46,973 nt of DNA. It comes from Carex sylvatica (lineage: Eukaryota > Streptophyta > Magnoliopsida > Poales > Cyperaceae). Position 1 is the first letter of the stretch. Every line of letters starts with the position of its first letter. Below the pieces are notes generated by a model. The model did not search any database and was not told the DNA's origin. It worked only from the letters and a program-made list of their open reading frames with translations. Of this stretch, positions 22,026 through 33,770 are shown piece by piece. Location: positions 1-46,973 of the forward strand of contig CAXKVR010000767.1 of assembly GCA_964058845.1 (NCBI GenBank). The letters run 5' to 3'. The translations under genes and the position numbers were made by a program.

Positions 22026-22837
22026 AAGATTAATCAACAATTAGACGAAAGAGTTGAAGAATGATAATGGAAGAACATATATATATATGTATGCGTATAG
22101 GCTTTCAAATGAAACTTATATATGTAACATGGATAAATAATAAAGAGGTGATCTCGTGATGTGTACACTACACTCATTACATATGTCTTTGTGCTGCCTG
22201 AACAATATTACTGCGTTTTGATAATAAATTGAGTTGTGAAATTAATATGATTCATGATCCTGATACTATTGGAAATAACTATTGATTTATCTTCTTATGG
22301 TAACATGACCATTTATAATTGAGTGGGGTTTATTAACTTGACTCCAATTAGGGGTGTCACAATTCCACAACGAATATACCTATTGATCTCCCTATAATAT
22401 ATATGTCCTAGCTCATATGGACCGAATAACAAAAAATGAAAATGATACCCCTTTCCCCCTTTTATTTGTTTTGACATTCGTGCATAAAAAACAACTTCTA
22501 TGAAAATTCGTAATACTTAAAAAATGAAAGGTTAGATTTGAAATCGTAGGACCCTACAATCCCTTAGGATCGTAGCGATTCAGGCAGTGCGCACGCCCAT
22601 TAACAGAGACTCTGTTCATTGGCAGATGTTAGGATTTATATTTAATCTTCTAACTTCTTTTCAATGTCTAGTAAATATTTCCTTTCATTGGTTAATAAAA
22701 TATAAATAGACCGTGGCCTACTTTTTTACAAATATAATAGAAAGAATAACATGTGCTTCCTTAAGCATCTATTTAATTTTCAAGAAGGTTAGAAAACTAG
22801 TTCCTATCTTTTTAAAGAATAAAGGGTGTCGTTAAAT
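22026..22837. other. 3' flank of copy 2 and intergenic DNA
   Basis: The first ~320 bp are paralogous to the flank of copy 1. Beyond that I see no gene. About 22540-22650 is less AT-rich ('tcgtaggaccctacaatccc') but has no coding signature. Confidence 0.5.
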
Positions 22838-23508
22838 ACCGTATATATATATGTTGGGTGGATGTGTACGGCCATACCTATCTAAATAAAATTATTCTTA
22901 TGCAAATCCTATGCTTATTTGTTAAATATCAATACTTAATTAAAATTATTCTTATCCTTATTTGTTAAATATCATATTATTTATTTGTTGAGGGACTTGA
23001 GGTCTTTATTGTGTCTTCACATTTAAAAATTGATACTTAAACTATTTATAAATTAAGGGTCAAAACCTTATATGATATATATACTTTCTTTATGCCACAT
23101 AAGGTTGTTTAGCTATAAGTGAAATAGTCAACAAATAAAATTTAAAATAATTTTCTATTTCGTACTATTTTGGTCGTCTTAAAATAAAAGTGGAAGAATA
23201 GAAGAGTATTTATAAATGAGTCAATTTCATCTCATAAACTATTAATTTCGTCACTCCATGAAATAGAGAATTGACTCATGAGAATGTAGAGAAATCTACT
23301 TACAAAAAACATGAATTTGACTTTAAAAATTCAAACTCAATTCACTTTTTTTTTTTTCCCTCTACAATTCCACTTAATTTCTTTGTTGTTCAGTTAGATC
23401 AATAGAATCTTTATTCCAATCTATATTCTCCCTTTTCATATTTACTTTAAAGGGACATTCTGACACGAGAAAGCAATATAAAATATAATACAAAAATATT
23501 GAACTGAC
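22838..23508. repeat. Dispersed duplicate D1, with the LINE-free (empty) site
   Basis: Aligns with 25137-26590: both contain 'acctatctaaataaaattat', 'gagggacttgag' and 'tttctatttcgtactatttt'. Here 'aattaagggtcaaaacctta' is continuous, whereas the other copy has a LINE at that point. It has no coding capacity. Confidence 0.8.
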
Positions 23509-23615
23509 CTTTGATAAATGTGATAGTAAGAAAAAAGCTATGAATCCTCTGTGAATTTAGCACAGTAATAACTTTGAGTCCGATCCGTTGATGTAAAAAC
23601 TTTCCTGATTGAATT

Positions 23616-23702
23616 ACAATACCTTTTTTTATTGTTAATACAATTGATACCTTTTTTATTGTTAATACAATTGATACCTTTTTTTATTGTTAATACAATT
23701 GT
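23616..23702. repeat. Three-unit tandem repeat, ~29 bp
   Basis: 'taccttttttattgttaata' plus 'caattga' recurs three times in succession with small length differences in the T run. Confidence 0.85.
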
Positions 23703-25136
23703 CAGTACGTAGGCATTTAATTATGTCACTGAACTTCAAAAATTAGTTAGAGAGGACTGTTAATTTTAGGACTATGTAAATAAATTTTGCTTATCAATAC
23801 AAATATTAGCTGCACTTGACAGCTAACCTTAAACAAACTTTGAGTCGGTGTAGATTGTCATCACCTCTTTTCATATTTCTCTTTTGAGTCATTTACATTA
23901 TCCTTGACTAATGTTGGAAAATATAGCAGAAGTTGACTGGCATTTGAAACATAGTAGAATCGTACAGTTAGAGGTGTCAATGGAGTGATTTGGTTTTTTT
24001 TTTTTTTTTTTATGCTATAAATAAAAATTTCGGTGCTAAATTCGAACAAACATTGTAGAATTGTAATTAATCTTGCACAATAATAAGAGAAGTCCAATTT
24101 TGCATTTCTAGTGTTAATTTTTTTTAATTGTTAATTCAGTATTTAAATGAAGTACTCTAGCATTTTATTCTGATTTGTTTGAACCATGATATTTGAAATT
24201 GGTTCTGATAAACCGACCAAAATCGTTAGGAATGAAAGCATGAATTCTCTTTTGTGTAGAGGTTATCTTGAACTCGTTGTAGTTGTCAAAATCCCCAAGT
24301 GTCTTATAGTATTGGACCTTTCGAATCATTTGTTAATAAACTACAAATAATTAAAAAAATTGAAGAAAATAATTTATTTAAAGGGGAAGGATTTGAGTCA
24401 GATGAGTTAACCCAACTATGGCCCTGGATTAACCTAATAATTGGGTTGCTACGCCGAATTCGGATAACCTCTACATATAGTTCAATTATCTCGTATCCAC
24501 ATCTAGGAAAACTCATGGTTTGATTGTATAGTACCTGTCAAACTCCATCATTCTGAACTGGAAACAGTTGGAACTAGGTTTGTGCTGAACTAGTGGGCAT
24601 GCTAATTTTAGCCTGAATATTAAGGTCATACTAATCCTGATCTACTCCCAAACTCTGACAAATAACTGATTTAATTCCCACTAAATTAGTACCTATCATT
24701 ACTGGAATCACAACAATATACCCGATACTATAATAAACCCCATTAGAGCCTGTTAAAAGTTCACCACCAGTGTAAATGGATATCATAAGACTCATTTTGA
24801 ATCCAATACACACAAAACTTAAAATTAAAAATTAACTAAATTAATCATTAACCTACTAAAAAAAATTGAAAAGAAAAGGAAAAAAAACTTATAGATCAGA
24901 AGCTTTTGTCCAGAAGAGAGAATGGGTGAGACTGAGAAATAAAATTCTGCCTCTTATTGGGTTAATGTAGCAAAATAAATATCTCAGACACATTTGGCGG
25001 ACTCTAGGCTGGGGCCGCAGAGACATATGGCGCCCCCCAGTCTTTGGGTCGCCAAATACCTCTGCGGCTTGAGTATTTGTCGAATTATTCTATAATTGGA
25101 GTGATTTGATTTTTTTTTTGTTATAAATAAAAATTT
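23703..25136. other. Intergenic, no gene recognised
   Basis: Short open frames (for example 24631-24813 on the minus strand, with a hydrophobic stretch) have no recognisable family or splice context. About 24990-25075 is GC-rich ('ctggggccgcagagacatat', 'ggcgccccccag', 'cctctgcggcttgag') and forms a short imperfect inverted repeat around 'ggtcgccaaata' / 'catttggcggac'. About 23990-24030 and 25099-25140 share 'gagtgatttg' + T run + 'ataaataaaaatttcggtg'. Confidence 0.5.
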
Positions 25137-26590
25137 CGGTGTTAAATACCGAATGTTGGGTGGATGTGTTTTGATATCTATACCTATCTAAATAAAATTA
25201 TTCTTATACAAATCATATGCTTATTTGTTAAATATCAATATCTAATTAAAATTATTCTTACTCTTATTTGTTAAATATCATATTATTTATTTTTGAGGGA
25301 CTTGAGGACTTTTTTTTATTGTGTCTTCACATTTAATAAATTTATACTTCAAATTAACTATTTATAAATTAAGGACTAAAATTCTGACTACTGATAATCT
25401 CATCATAAAAGGTTGGCAAATGCCAAATATGTGCCACTTATGTAGAAAAAAAGAAAAGAAACAGTCATGCACTTGTTCCTCAAGTGCATATATACTAGGC
25501 AAATGATTACACTGGTATGTGTGAAATACAGTCAGTATATCCAGATAGGAGGTAGACCCGGTGACAAAATTCTGGTATGTGCGAAATACAGTTTGTATTT
25601 TGGGATGGTTAATGCTGCAGAACAAAATTCTGACAACTGATAATCTCATCAGGAAAGATTGGCAAATGGAAAATATGTGCCACTTATGTAGAAAAAAAGA
25701 AGAAACAGTCATGCACTTGTTCACAAGTGCACATATACTAGGCAAATGATTACACTGGTATGTGCGAAATACAGTCAGTGTATCCAGATGGGGGTAGACC
25801 CGGTGACAGGTATGATCAAGTACATACTTCTACAGAGCAAAATCATCAAACAAAGACAAATACAACTAGCTGTGTGCTTTGTGGTATGGAGAGAAAGATG
25901 TCAATTTTTTTTTAAGATGTTCACAAGCTGGTATCCAAGTTTAAATTCAGAGTGAACAAGGGTACATGATATTGTGGGTTTCAAATTTTACTTATTGTCT
26001 TTTTTCTTCTTCTTCTTATTTACTTTCTTGCTTTATTTCTTTGGTTACAGTAATTTAAACTCTTTTATTTTCTCATCTCAATTGAGATGAACTTTTGTAA
26101 TTTGACACACCTTGTGTCTGATTAATGAAATCTGGAGGGCGTGATCTCCAAATTTTATTCAAAAAAAAAAAAAATGAAGGGCCAAAACCTTATATGATAT
26201 ACTTTCTTTGTGCCTGTTTAGCTATAAGTGGAATAGTGAACAAATAAAATTTAAAATAGTTTTCTATTTCGTACTATTTCGGTTGTCTTAAAATAGAAGT
26301 GGACGAATGGAAGAGTATTGATAAATGAGTCAATTTCATTTCATAAAAAGAAAATTCTATGTTAATTTGATCACTCCATAAAATAAAAAATTGAGTCATG
26401 AGAATGTAGAGAAAACTACTTGAAAAAACATAAATTTGACTGTAAAAGTTCAAACTCATTTCACTTTTTTTCTCGTCTACAATTTCACTTAATTTCTTTC
26501 TTGTTAAGTTAGAATGGAATCTTTATTTCAATCTATTCTCATTTTTCATATTTACTTTAAAGGGACAGTCCAATACCAAAAGTAATATAA
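25137..26590. repeat. Dispersed duplicate D2 interrupted by a LINE
   Basis: A second copy of 22838-23508, split by about 800 bp of LINE sequence. Its downstream part (from about 26435) is shared again with 27988 onward. Confidence 0.8.
25376..26175 (+). mobile_element. 5'-truncated LINE (L1-type) 3' end with poly(A) and internal duplication
   Basis: The reading frames contain KILTTDNLIRKDWQMENMCH and CHLCRKKEETVMHL, the zinc-binding domain that follows reverse transcriptase in plant L1 elements. Further on 'CALWYGE'-like sequence and a 3' UTR end at 'ctccaaattttattc' plus 14 A. The zinc-binding segment is present twice, about 25378-25571 and 25622-25809 (period ~244 bp), each broken by a stop after 'ILGK'. 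A diverged TSD is visible: AAGGACTAAAA at 25370-25380 and AAGGGCCAAAA at about 26176-26186. Duplicate D1 gives the unoccupied site AAGGGTCAAAA. Dead by truncation and stops. Confidence 0.8.
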
Positions 26591-27706
26591 AATATAACCC
26601 AAAAACATTTCAATACTTTAAATGGACATCTTTTTTTACCTTTTACAATATTCAAAGAAACTGTTTATAGAGTTATGTGATAATGTTTACAAAATTTAAA
26701 ATAATTAAATATAACATCTAGATTCAAATTTAAAAAAAAAATGAAACTTTGAAACAAAATTTAAATTTGAAAATAAAATTAGCAGTTAATAATATTCAAT
26801 AAAACTGTCTACATATTTATGTAATAAGATTTACAAAATTCAAAATAATTGAAAGTAGCATCTAGATACTGATTAAAAAATATGATTTTTTTTAATTATT
26901 CTTTACATGTATCTGTTAATAGAATTTTAACGTGGTCCCTGTTAGTTACTAGTTTTAAAAAGTTAATAGAGATCTTCTAGATGTGGTCCCAATGGTCCTG
27001 GTCAAAGGTCTATAAGTGATCCCGGTCAAAGCGGTTAAAGCTATTAAACTGGAGGTTTATTAGGGACCTCACAGTAATGCAAAGTTGTTATGTTTGCAGA
27101 ATTTGTTGAATCGGTTTATATAATTTAGTATTAAAGTTTACATAATCTCGTTATGTTAGCAGCTTTGAACGTTTAGTTAAATTTGAAAAGCAAGAATAAA
27201 GAATTTAATTTATTTATCTTATTAAAATAATTTATTCTTACACAAATTGAAATTTTACTATTTAAATATTAAAACAAATAGCAAAAAAACTATTATAGCT
27301 TATTCTTATTTTGCAACCAAAGAAATCCAGAATAACACATATTTTTTAGCACGTCTAATCAAAATAAATTTCTAGCGAATACTCGTTTTAATTTGATACT
27401 AATACAGAGAGGTATAGTCAGCACTACTTACTGTAGCTTTTCTAATGAGTATGATTATTTGTTAGTTTTTTCCGATTGACCTCTAGTCAACGGTCCCACA
27501 GTCATGATCTATAATCATGCACGAATGCAGATATATTAATTAATATTTAAAAAGATGAAAACATGAATAGTTGCAGATTATTTCTCAAATCAGCCAAAAC
27601 ATGAAAGCATATATTAATAATTTGTACGGCTATATGCACTAAAACACATAAAATGGAGATATCATGAATATAAAAATGGAGAAGAGTAGAGAGTAAACAA
27701 ATGAAA
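26435..27706. repeat. Large direct repeat R1
   Basis: Non-coding, AT-rich. It aligns with R2 (27988-30122) from 'ttgactgtaaaagttcaaac' to 'agagtaaacaaatgaaaa'. R2 is longer because of a MITE (28157-28532) and an extra ~455 bp (about 29453-29906). No gene lies within. Confidence 0.75.
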
Positions 27707-27987
27707 ACAAAGCACACAAAAAATCAAACAAACAAACAAACAAAAGTTTTCCCACAGCCGATACTCCTATTCAATTCTGGTAGCCAACTGTTGATGATGA
27801 GCTTTTTTTCCCTCGAAAAGGAGCACTCCATTTCTCTGTTTCCAGAGCACCTTAAGCATGTGCCCTTTTTTGTTCAAACCTTTTATTTTTGCTCTGTTTT
27901 CAAAATTTCTCCATATCGAACTTATCGACACCTGATTTTGTGTGATGATGCTATCTCCCCTTATGCCTAAAAGAAACCAAACTGAAA
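27707..27987. other. Spacer between R1 and R2
   Basis: Contains an 89-codon open frame from 27701 ending at 27970, Phe- and Leu-rich, with no family resemblance. Not supported as a gene. Confidence 0.4.
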
Positions 27988-30122
27988 TTGACTGTAAAAG
28001 TTCAAACTCATTTTCACTTAATTTCTTTAATTTCTTGTTCAGTTAGAATGGAATCTTTATTCCAATCTATTCTCCTTTTTCATATTTACCTGAAAGGGGC
28101 ATTCCAAAACAAAAAAGTAATATAAAATATAACCCAAAAACATTATAATACTTCAAAGAGTAGGGTTAAAATGCACCATTGGTTTTGCTTCTATCTATGT
28201 TTACAAAGTTCAAACAGTCGATTCGAACCGCTCAACATGATATACATATTAAAATCTGCTTAGAGATCAAATTTTAATTTTTTTGGAACTTTTTTACAAT
28301 TTTTTTAGATAGGTACAAAATCACTGCATCTGGACCATCCAAAAATAGTGATTTTGTACCTATTTTAAAAAGAAAAAAAATTCCAAAAGATATATAATTT
28401 AGTCTCTAAGCACATTTTAATATGTATATCATGTTGAGCGGTTCGGATCGACTGTTTAAACTTTATAAACAGATATAGAGACGTGGAGTATGGTTGAGGC
28501 ACAAAATCAATGGTGCATTTTAACCCTACTCTACTCTACGGCATCCTCTTTTTTTTTTTCTTTTTTTTTTACCTTTTACAATATTCAAAGAAATGGCTTA
28601 CAGAGTTATGTGATAATGTTTACAAAATTTGAAACAATTAAATGTAACATCTAGTTTCAAATGAAAAAAAAAAATTAAAAAAATATATATATATTTTTTA
28701 CTGGTTTACAATATTTAATAAAATTGTCTACAGAGTTATGTGATAAGGTTTACAAAATTCAAAATAATTTGAAGTATCATCTAGATGCAGATTTGAAAAA
28801 AAAAATTTGAATTTTTTTTACATGTATCTGTTTAGAGAATTTTAATGTGGTCCCTGTTAGTTACTGATTTTGAAAAGTTGTTAGAGAACTTCTAGGTGTG
28901 GTCCCAATGGTTCTAGTCAAAAGTCTACAAGTGGTCTCGATCAAAGTGGTTAAAGCTATTAAACTGGAGGTTTATTGGGGACCTCACGGTAATGCAAAGT
29001 TGTTATGTTTACATAATTCGTTGAATCGGTTTATATAATTTAGTATTGAAGTTTACATAATTTTGTGAAAAAGTTTACAGACACTTTTCAGTTAAATCCA
29101 GTAATTAGTGTCCGGGAGCTGTTAGCAGCTTTCATTTAGAATAACCTATTCTGTGTTTAGTTAAATTTGAATAGCTAGAATAGAGAATTCAATTTATTTA
29201 TCTTATTAAAATAGTCTATTCTTATAAAAAAAAGTAACTTTTTACTATTTTAAGAAAACTAATAGAAAAAAGCTATTATAGCTTATTTATTATTTTGCAA
29301 CCAAACAAATTTAGAATAATACATATTTTTTAGCACGTCTAATCAAAATAAATTTCTAGCGAATGCTCGGTTTTTATTCTAATCTGACACTAATACAGAG
29401 ATGAGTATGATTGTTTGTTAGTTTTTTCCGATTGACCTCTAGTCAATGGTCCCACAATTACAATTTCCACAATTTTTCAACAGACTTTAAGTTGCCATCA
29501 ATAAATTAATGTCCACTTCCGTAAAAGTAAAAAAGAAGAAAAAAAAAGAGTAAATAAATAATTCGGAAAAGATGCGAGATAGAGACAAGAATATTGTGCT
29601 ATCAAACGTAGAATCAATTCAGAATGTATTACTTAGATATTTTTAACATTTTGACTAACATTGAAAATATGTGAGATACAGATGAGGATTCATTAATTTA
29701 ATATTTTGTTCTAATAACTTTTTAAGGTTAAAAATAGTATTTTTAAATGCGATTCTCAAGCGATATGAAAAAAATAATCACATACTATTGTATATACAGA
29801 TTTAAATATGCGAATATTTTAATTAAATATAAATATAACACTCTCAATTCAATAAATATTTAATATGCTTTCAACACTTCTGTGAATATATCTGAAAACT
29901 CGTAACAGCCATGATCTAAAATCATGCACGAATGCAGAAATATTAATATTTAAAAAGATGAAAACATGAATATTTGCAGGTTATTTCTCAAATCAGTCAA
30001 AACATAAAAGCATATATTAATAATTTGTACGGTTATAATGTTATATGCACTAAAAGAAATAAAATGGAGATTTCCATGAATATGAAAATGGAGAAGAGTA
30101 GAAAAGAGTAAACAAATGAAAA
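27988..30122. repeat. Large direct repeat R2 (with MITE and ~455-bp extra segment)
   Basis: The tandem partner of R1. The shared parts include 'gttttttccgattgacctct', 'atgcaaagttgttatgttt' and 'atcatgcacgaatgcag'. The extra segment 29453-29906 lies exactly where R1 reads straight from 'cccacag' to 'tcatgatct'; it has no reading frame, no clear ends and may be an insertion in R2 or a loss from R1. Confidence 0.75.
28157..28532. mobile_element. Foldback MITE (~376 bp) inside R2
   Basis: Starts AGAGTAGGGTTAAAATGCAC and ends with its complement TGCATTTTAACCCTACTCT. The arms pair through 'cagtcgattcgaaccgctca' and meet at 'aggtacaaaatcactgcatc' / 'gtgattttgtacct'. R1 lacks this sequence, confirming an insertion. 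Its arms share the 'CGAACCG' and 'atcaaattttaat' blocks with the other foldback elements. Confidence 0.85.
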
Positions 30123-30226
30123 GAATTGCAGCGAGCCAGCGACTTCTATTCTCTCTGTTTGCGACTTCGCGTGTGCAGTTGCTCTCCGGATTTTGTAGAA
30201 ATCAAGTCTTTAGTATAGGGATGCAA

Positions 30227-30899
30227 CCCAATTTTTTTTTCCTACCACTCCATTAAATCAAAATTAAATGAATATCACTCAATAACTCTGAATTCAGATT
30301 TCACTACGAGCTCGGACTCAATCTGTGCATATATTCTCAATCCGAACTCACACTAAATATACAGACCGATCCGTTCGCGTACTGAGTCGGCGCACCGATC
30401 CATTTGCGTATTGAGTTCGAGTTTGGCCCCAGCCTCTTTAATTTATATTATATTCTTTAATTTGGTGGGAGTAGTTGTGTTGTACGTGGACCCCAACCTC
30501 TTATTGATAAAGAAAAAAATAACTTTGGGACTTGGGTCAAATGTTTCTGAAAAAGGATCTTATGTGGATGTATTATGTAGCTGGTAATGCATTTGCTACC
30601 TATTCAACACAGCTACTGCGAAAGCAATACGGGCTGAGCCACAGGAACACTGAAAGTATTGAAAGTATTGCAATGGGATATAGGATGGGGCACAGGAACA
30701 CTGAACTCGGACTCAATATGCGGACGGATCGGTCCGCATACCTAATATGCGTGCTCACCGGTCCGCATATTCAGTATGAGTTTGGATTCGGAATTTGTGG
30801 GCGGACTGAGTCTGAGTTCGTGTTGAAATCTGAATTCAAAATTATTGAGTGATATTCATTTAATTCTGATTTAATGAGGTGGTAAGAAAAAAAATTCGG
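30227..30899. mobile_element. Non-autonomous MULE-type element (673 bp) with perfect 9-bp TSD GGGATGCAA
   Basis: GGGATGCAA occurs at 30218-30226 and 30900-30908, flush with the ends. The terminal inverted repeats begin CCCAATTTTTTTTTCCTACC (left) and CCGAATTTTTTTTCTTACCA (right, reverse complement) and extend past 100 bp through 'attaaatgaatatcactcaa' and 'gaattcagatttca'. A 9-bp TSD with long TIRs is the Mutator-like pattern. The interior holds GC-rich palindromic motifs ('gcggacggatcggtccgcat') and a 106-codon open frame (30532-30852) with no known domain, probably a chance frame. Confidence 0.9.
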
Positions 30900-31225
30900 G
30901 GGATGCAAACACATCGGATTTTAATATATTATCCAACCGTATTCAAATTTGTATTCAAAGATTAGATACGTATGAATATATGAATATGATTTTAAATTTT
31001 AATTTTTCATATTCAAATAATAAATATATACTATATAATTTAATATATATTACGAAGAAATTATGTTATTCACTATTATAGAAAGTAGATATCTGTATCC
31101 GTATTTGTTTAATATTCGATCTGTATCTGTATAAGTCTAATATTTCATTCATATCTGTATCAAAAAAATAAAAACAGATAGTCAAATACAGATATAATTT
31201 TACCACTATCTGATCCGTATCCAAT
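30900..31225. other. AT-rich remnant hosting the next insertion
   Basis: This stretch and the piece after 31885 ('atccaatccgtttagaccc') appear to be one older repetitive sequence rich in 'atctgtatccgtat' motifs, split by the 31226-31877 element. Confidence 0.5.
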
Positions 31226-31877
31226 TAGGGATGTAAACGGAGCGGATAATGCTCATACCATATCCGCATCTGTCGGATAATGAGTAGATACGAATACGGA
31301 TACGGATAGTAAACGGATATTAAAATTCAAAACCAAATTCATCTTAAACGGATACGGATACGGAACAGATAATTCACGGATACGGATATAAAACGATTAA
31401 TGATCGGATAATTAAGATATATGAATTTCTAAGATACAAATATTAATTAAAAAATTAAATATAAATATTAATGATAACTATAAGTGGATGGAGAGATGAG
31501 AGATAATGTATTAATATAATATATATATCAAATAAAGGAATGGTAACAAAAGAAGTTGTGGTGTAGTGGTTTGAAGCTTAGTTCAAAGGTCTTGAGATAG
31601 GAGTACATGGGTTCAAATTTCATCTATAGCAAATATTAATTTTTTTTTATTAGAGTCTGGATATCCGCTCTGTTTAGGACTCCGAATCCATATCCGTATC
31701 CGGGAATTATTGGGTTTCGGATAGTTCGGATATCCGCTCCGTTTAAGACTCCGTATTCGGATCTTCTATGAATATCCAAAAATTATCCGAATTCGTATTT
31801 AGAAATTATTCAAATCTGAACTCAGATAATTTTCGAATACGAAGCGGATATCCAACGGATAACCGTTTACACCCCTA
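31226..31877. mobile_element. hAT-type MITE (652 bp) with perfect 8-bp TSD TATCCAAT
   Basis: TATCCAAT lies at 31218-31225 and 31878-31885, flush with element ends TAGGGATGTAAACGG and CCGTTTACACCCCTA, which are inverted repeats. Multiple 'ggatacggatac' / 'cggatatccg' motifs fill both arms. The 8-bp TSD and TA-G start fit hAT. No transposase frame is present. Confidence 0.9.
31552..31640 (+). mobile_element. tRNA-like box A/box B pair, possible SINE head
   Basis: 'TGGTGTAGTGGT' resembles the tRNA-type pol III box A and 'GGTTCAAATTTC', about 50 bp on, resembles box B. A T-rich stretch follows shortly after. A full tRNA cloverleaf could not be drawn. It may be a short SINE inserted in the hAT MITE or a captured fragment. 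Confidence 0.4.
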
Positions 31878-31885
31878 TATCCAAT

Positions 31886-33605
31886 CCGTTTAGACCCTTA
31901 CTTTAGTACCACCTCTTCAAATAAAAAAATAAAAGTCACTGGAAACTTATAAAAGGAGCTGGGATTGGATTGGGAGAAATTAAACTTTAGTTTCGGTTAA
32001 TACTGGATGTCTGCATCCGTATTTTTCAAATATTTATTTTTAAATATGGGATTCCGCATTTATATGGTATTCGGTATAATGCGGACACATAAGTAAATAT
32101 GCGGGAATATTATACGTGCATATGCAATCATAATTATTAATATAAAATTAAAATATAAATATACAATTAATTCTAAGTAATAGATTTTTATTAAGCAAAA
32201 TAAAATAAAATTATAAACATCTCTTCTAACAAATTCAATTCCTTAATTAAATAATAAAACATTCAAATAAAAAGTAAAATGTTTAGCATAATATTATTCT
32301 TATGATATAATTTATTTTATATAATTACTCTCGCAAATTGAATTCGATGAAAAAGTTCTTTAATAATGATTCTTTAATATTGCTAGAATGACCCTCTCTT
32401 TATATAGCTAGAAGAATACATTTTTTGGCTAATTTTATATCAGACTTGTTAATTATTTATGTTTTCATTGTAGATATGTTTATTAATAATTATTAAGATT
32501 GTTAGAAGTTGATCCACGTTAATTCGGACACCTGGCGAATCATAGACGAAATCTCTACAGATGCTGCCAGATGTGTTTTGTTTGGCTTCTTAGTGATATA
32601 TGTAGTTTTCACTTTTTTGTACTAGTGATGTTATATATAATATTACAATACTTTTCAAATCAATTGAAAGTGATCTCCCTCAATCTGGTATCTGTACGTA
32701 GATCTTTTGATTAAATTTTGGCTAAGTTTGAACACACATATATATATATATATATTCTTTTATTCTTTTATCACTGTTAGATACTTAATTAGATAGGTTA
32801 ATTAGACCTGTACATGTTGGGCGAGTAAATCTTTTCTTGCATTTCAATTTGAAAATCACTCATCTGAAAGTATATCTGTAGTCCAATTAATGTACGTAAA
32901 ATATATAGTAGATGGCATCTCTACTGTTCTCGAAATCAATGAAAATATAGCCTTCTCCAAGATATGTGTTTTCTTAATAAACATTCATATTCTGATCATT
33001 AAATTTTCTAAAAAAAATCAAATTGGCCCTTAAACTTTCACTCTCATCAAATTATCCTTAAATTTGTAAAAATAAGTCAAATTAGTCTTTCAACTTCTGA
33101 AAAGATGACAAATTTAGTCTCTAATTAAACTCCTATATATATGAGTGAAAATTGGTTCTTAAAGTTAAAAAAGGAAGAAAAGAACCAGGTTAGAAGGATT
33201 AATTGCATTAATTTAAGAGACATCCAATGGTCAAACTTAATTTCTTTTCAAATGTTGAAGGACTAATTTGATGCAAATAAAATACTAGGCACTATCATTA
33301 TTTTTCAGAACAAGTTTAAAACTAACTTAATTAGTGTATAGAAAAACTTAGAAGCTAATTTAGCTTTTTTAAAGAACTTCAAGATCAATATCTGATTGCC
33401 TTTCTTAAATGATGGATAGGGATTGATGGAGAATAAATTACAACTCAAATTAACCGATCGACTTGTGACATGTTAATATTTCTTTATCAGATTTAGCCCT
33501 ACTGTCTACACATTTTTATTTTGTAGAAATAACAGTCAAAGTGTCAAACCACTGTCGGGCTATTATTTTTACTGGTACTAAAAGTAAAAGGTAAGAGCAA
33601 AATCT
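31886..33605. other. Intergenic AT-rich DNA
   Basis: No gene recognised. About 33020-33290 is a weak inverted repeat ('caaattagtctttcaacttc' against 'tgttgaaggactaatttgat' ), probably an old MITE of the 'TTAGTCCTTCAAC' kind. (AT)n runs occur at about 32740-32755. Confidence 0.5.
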
Positions 33606-33762
33606 TTTTTGAATCCGACATTTTTAAAAATATTCAAAGAAAAAAATTAATTATTAAAAATAACAAGATTGGAGCTGGAATTTTAAAAATGTCCTAACCG
33701 CTCCATTGTTCGGCGGTCCGGAATTAAAATTCCTAACCGCCCCATTTATTGACGGTCCGGGC

Positions 33763-33770
33763 CTATAAAT
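33763..33770 (+). promoter_or_regulatory. TATA-like box in the left MULE TIR region
   Basis: CTATAAATACC sits just inside the left TIR, followed by a CT-rich leader-like stretch (about 33785-33890). MULE TIRs commonly carry promoters. No supported gene follows on the plus strand, so its use is doubtful. Confidence 0.35.

Noticed and set aside
24631..24813. Minus-strand 60-codon hydrophobic frame
   Set aside because: Hydrophobic composition alone; no recognisable family, no splice sites, no neighbour that would explain it.
30532..30852. 106-codon frame inside the MULE-type MITE
   Set aside because: Sits in palindromic non-autonomous element interior, has no domain, and reflects its higher GC content.
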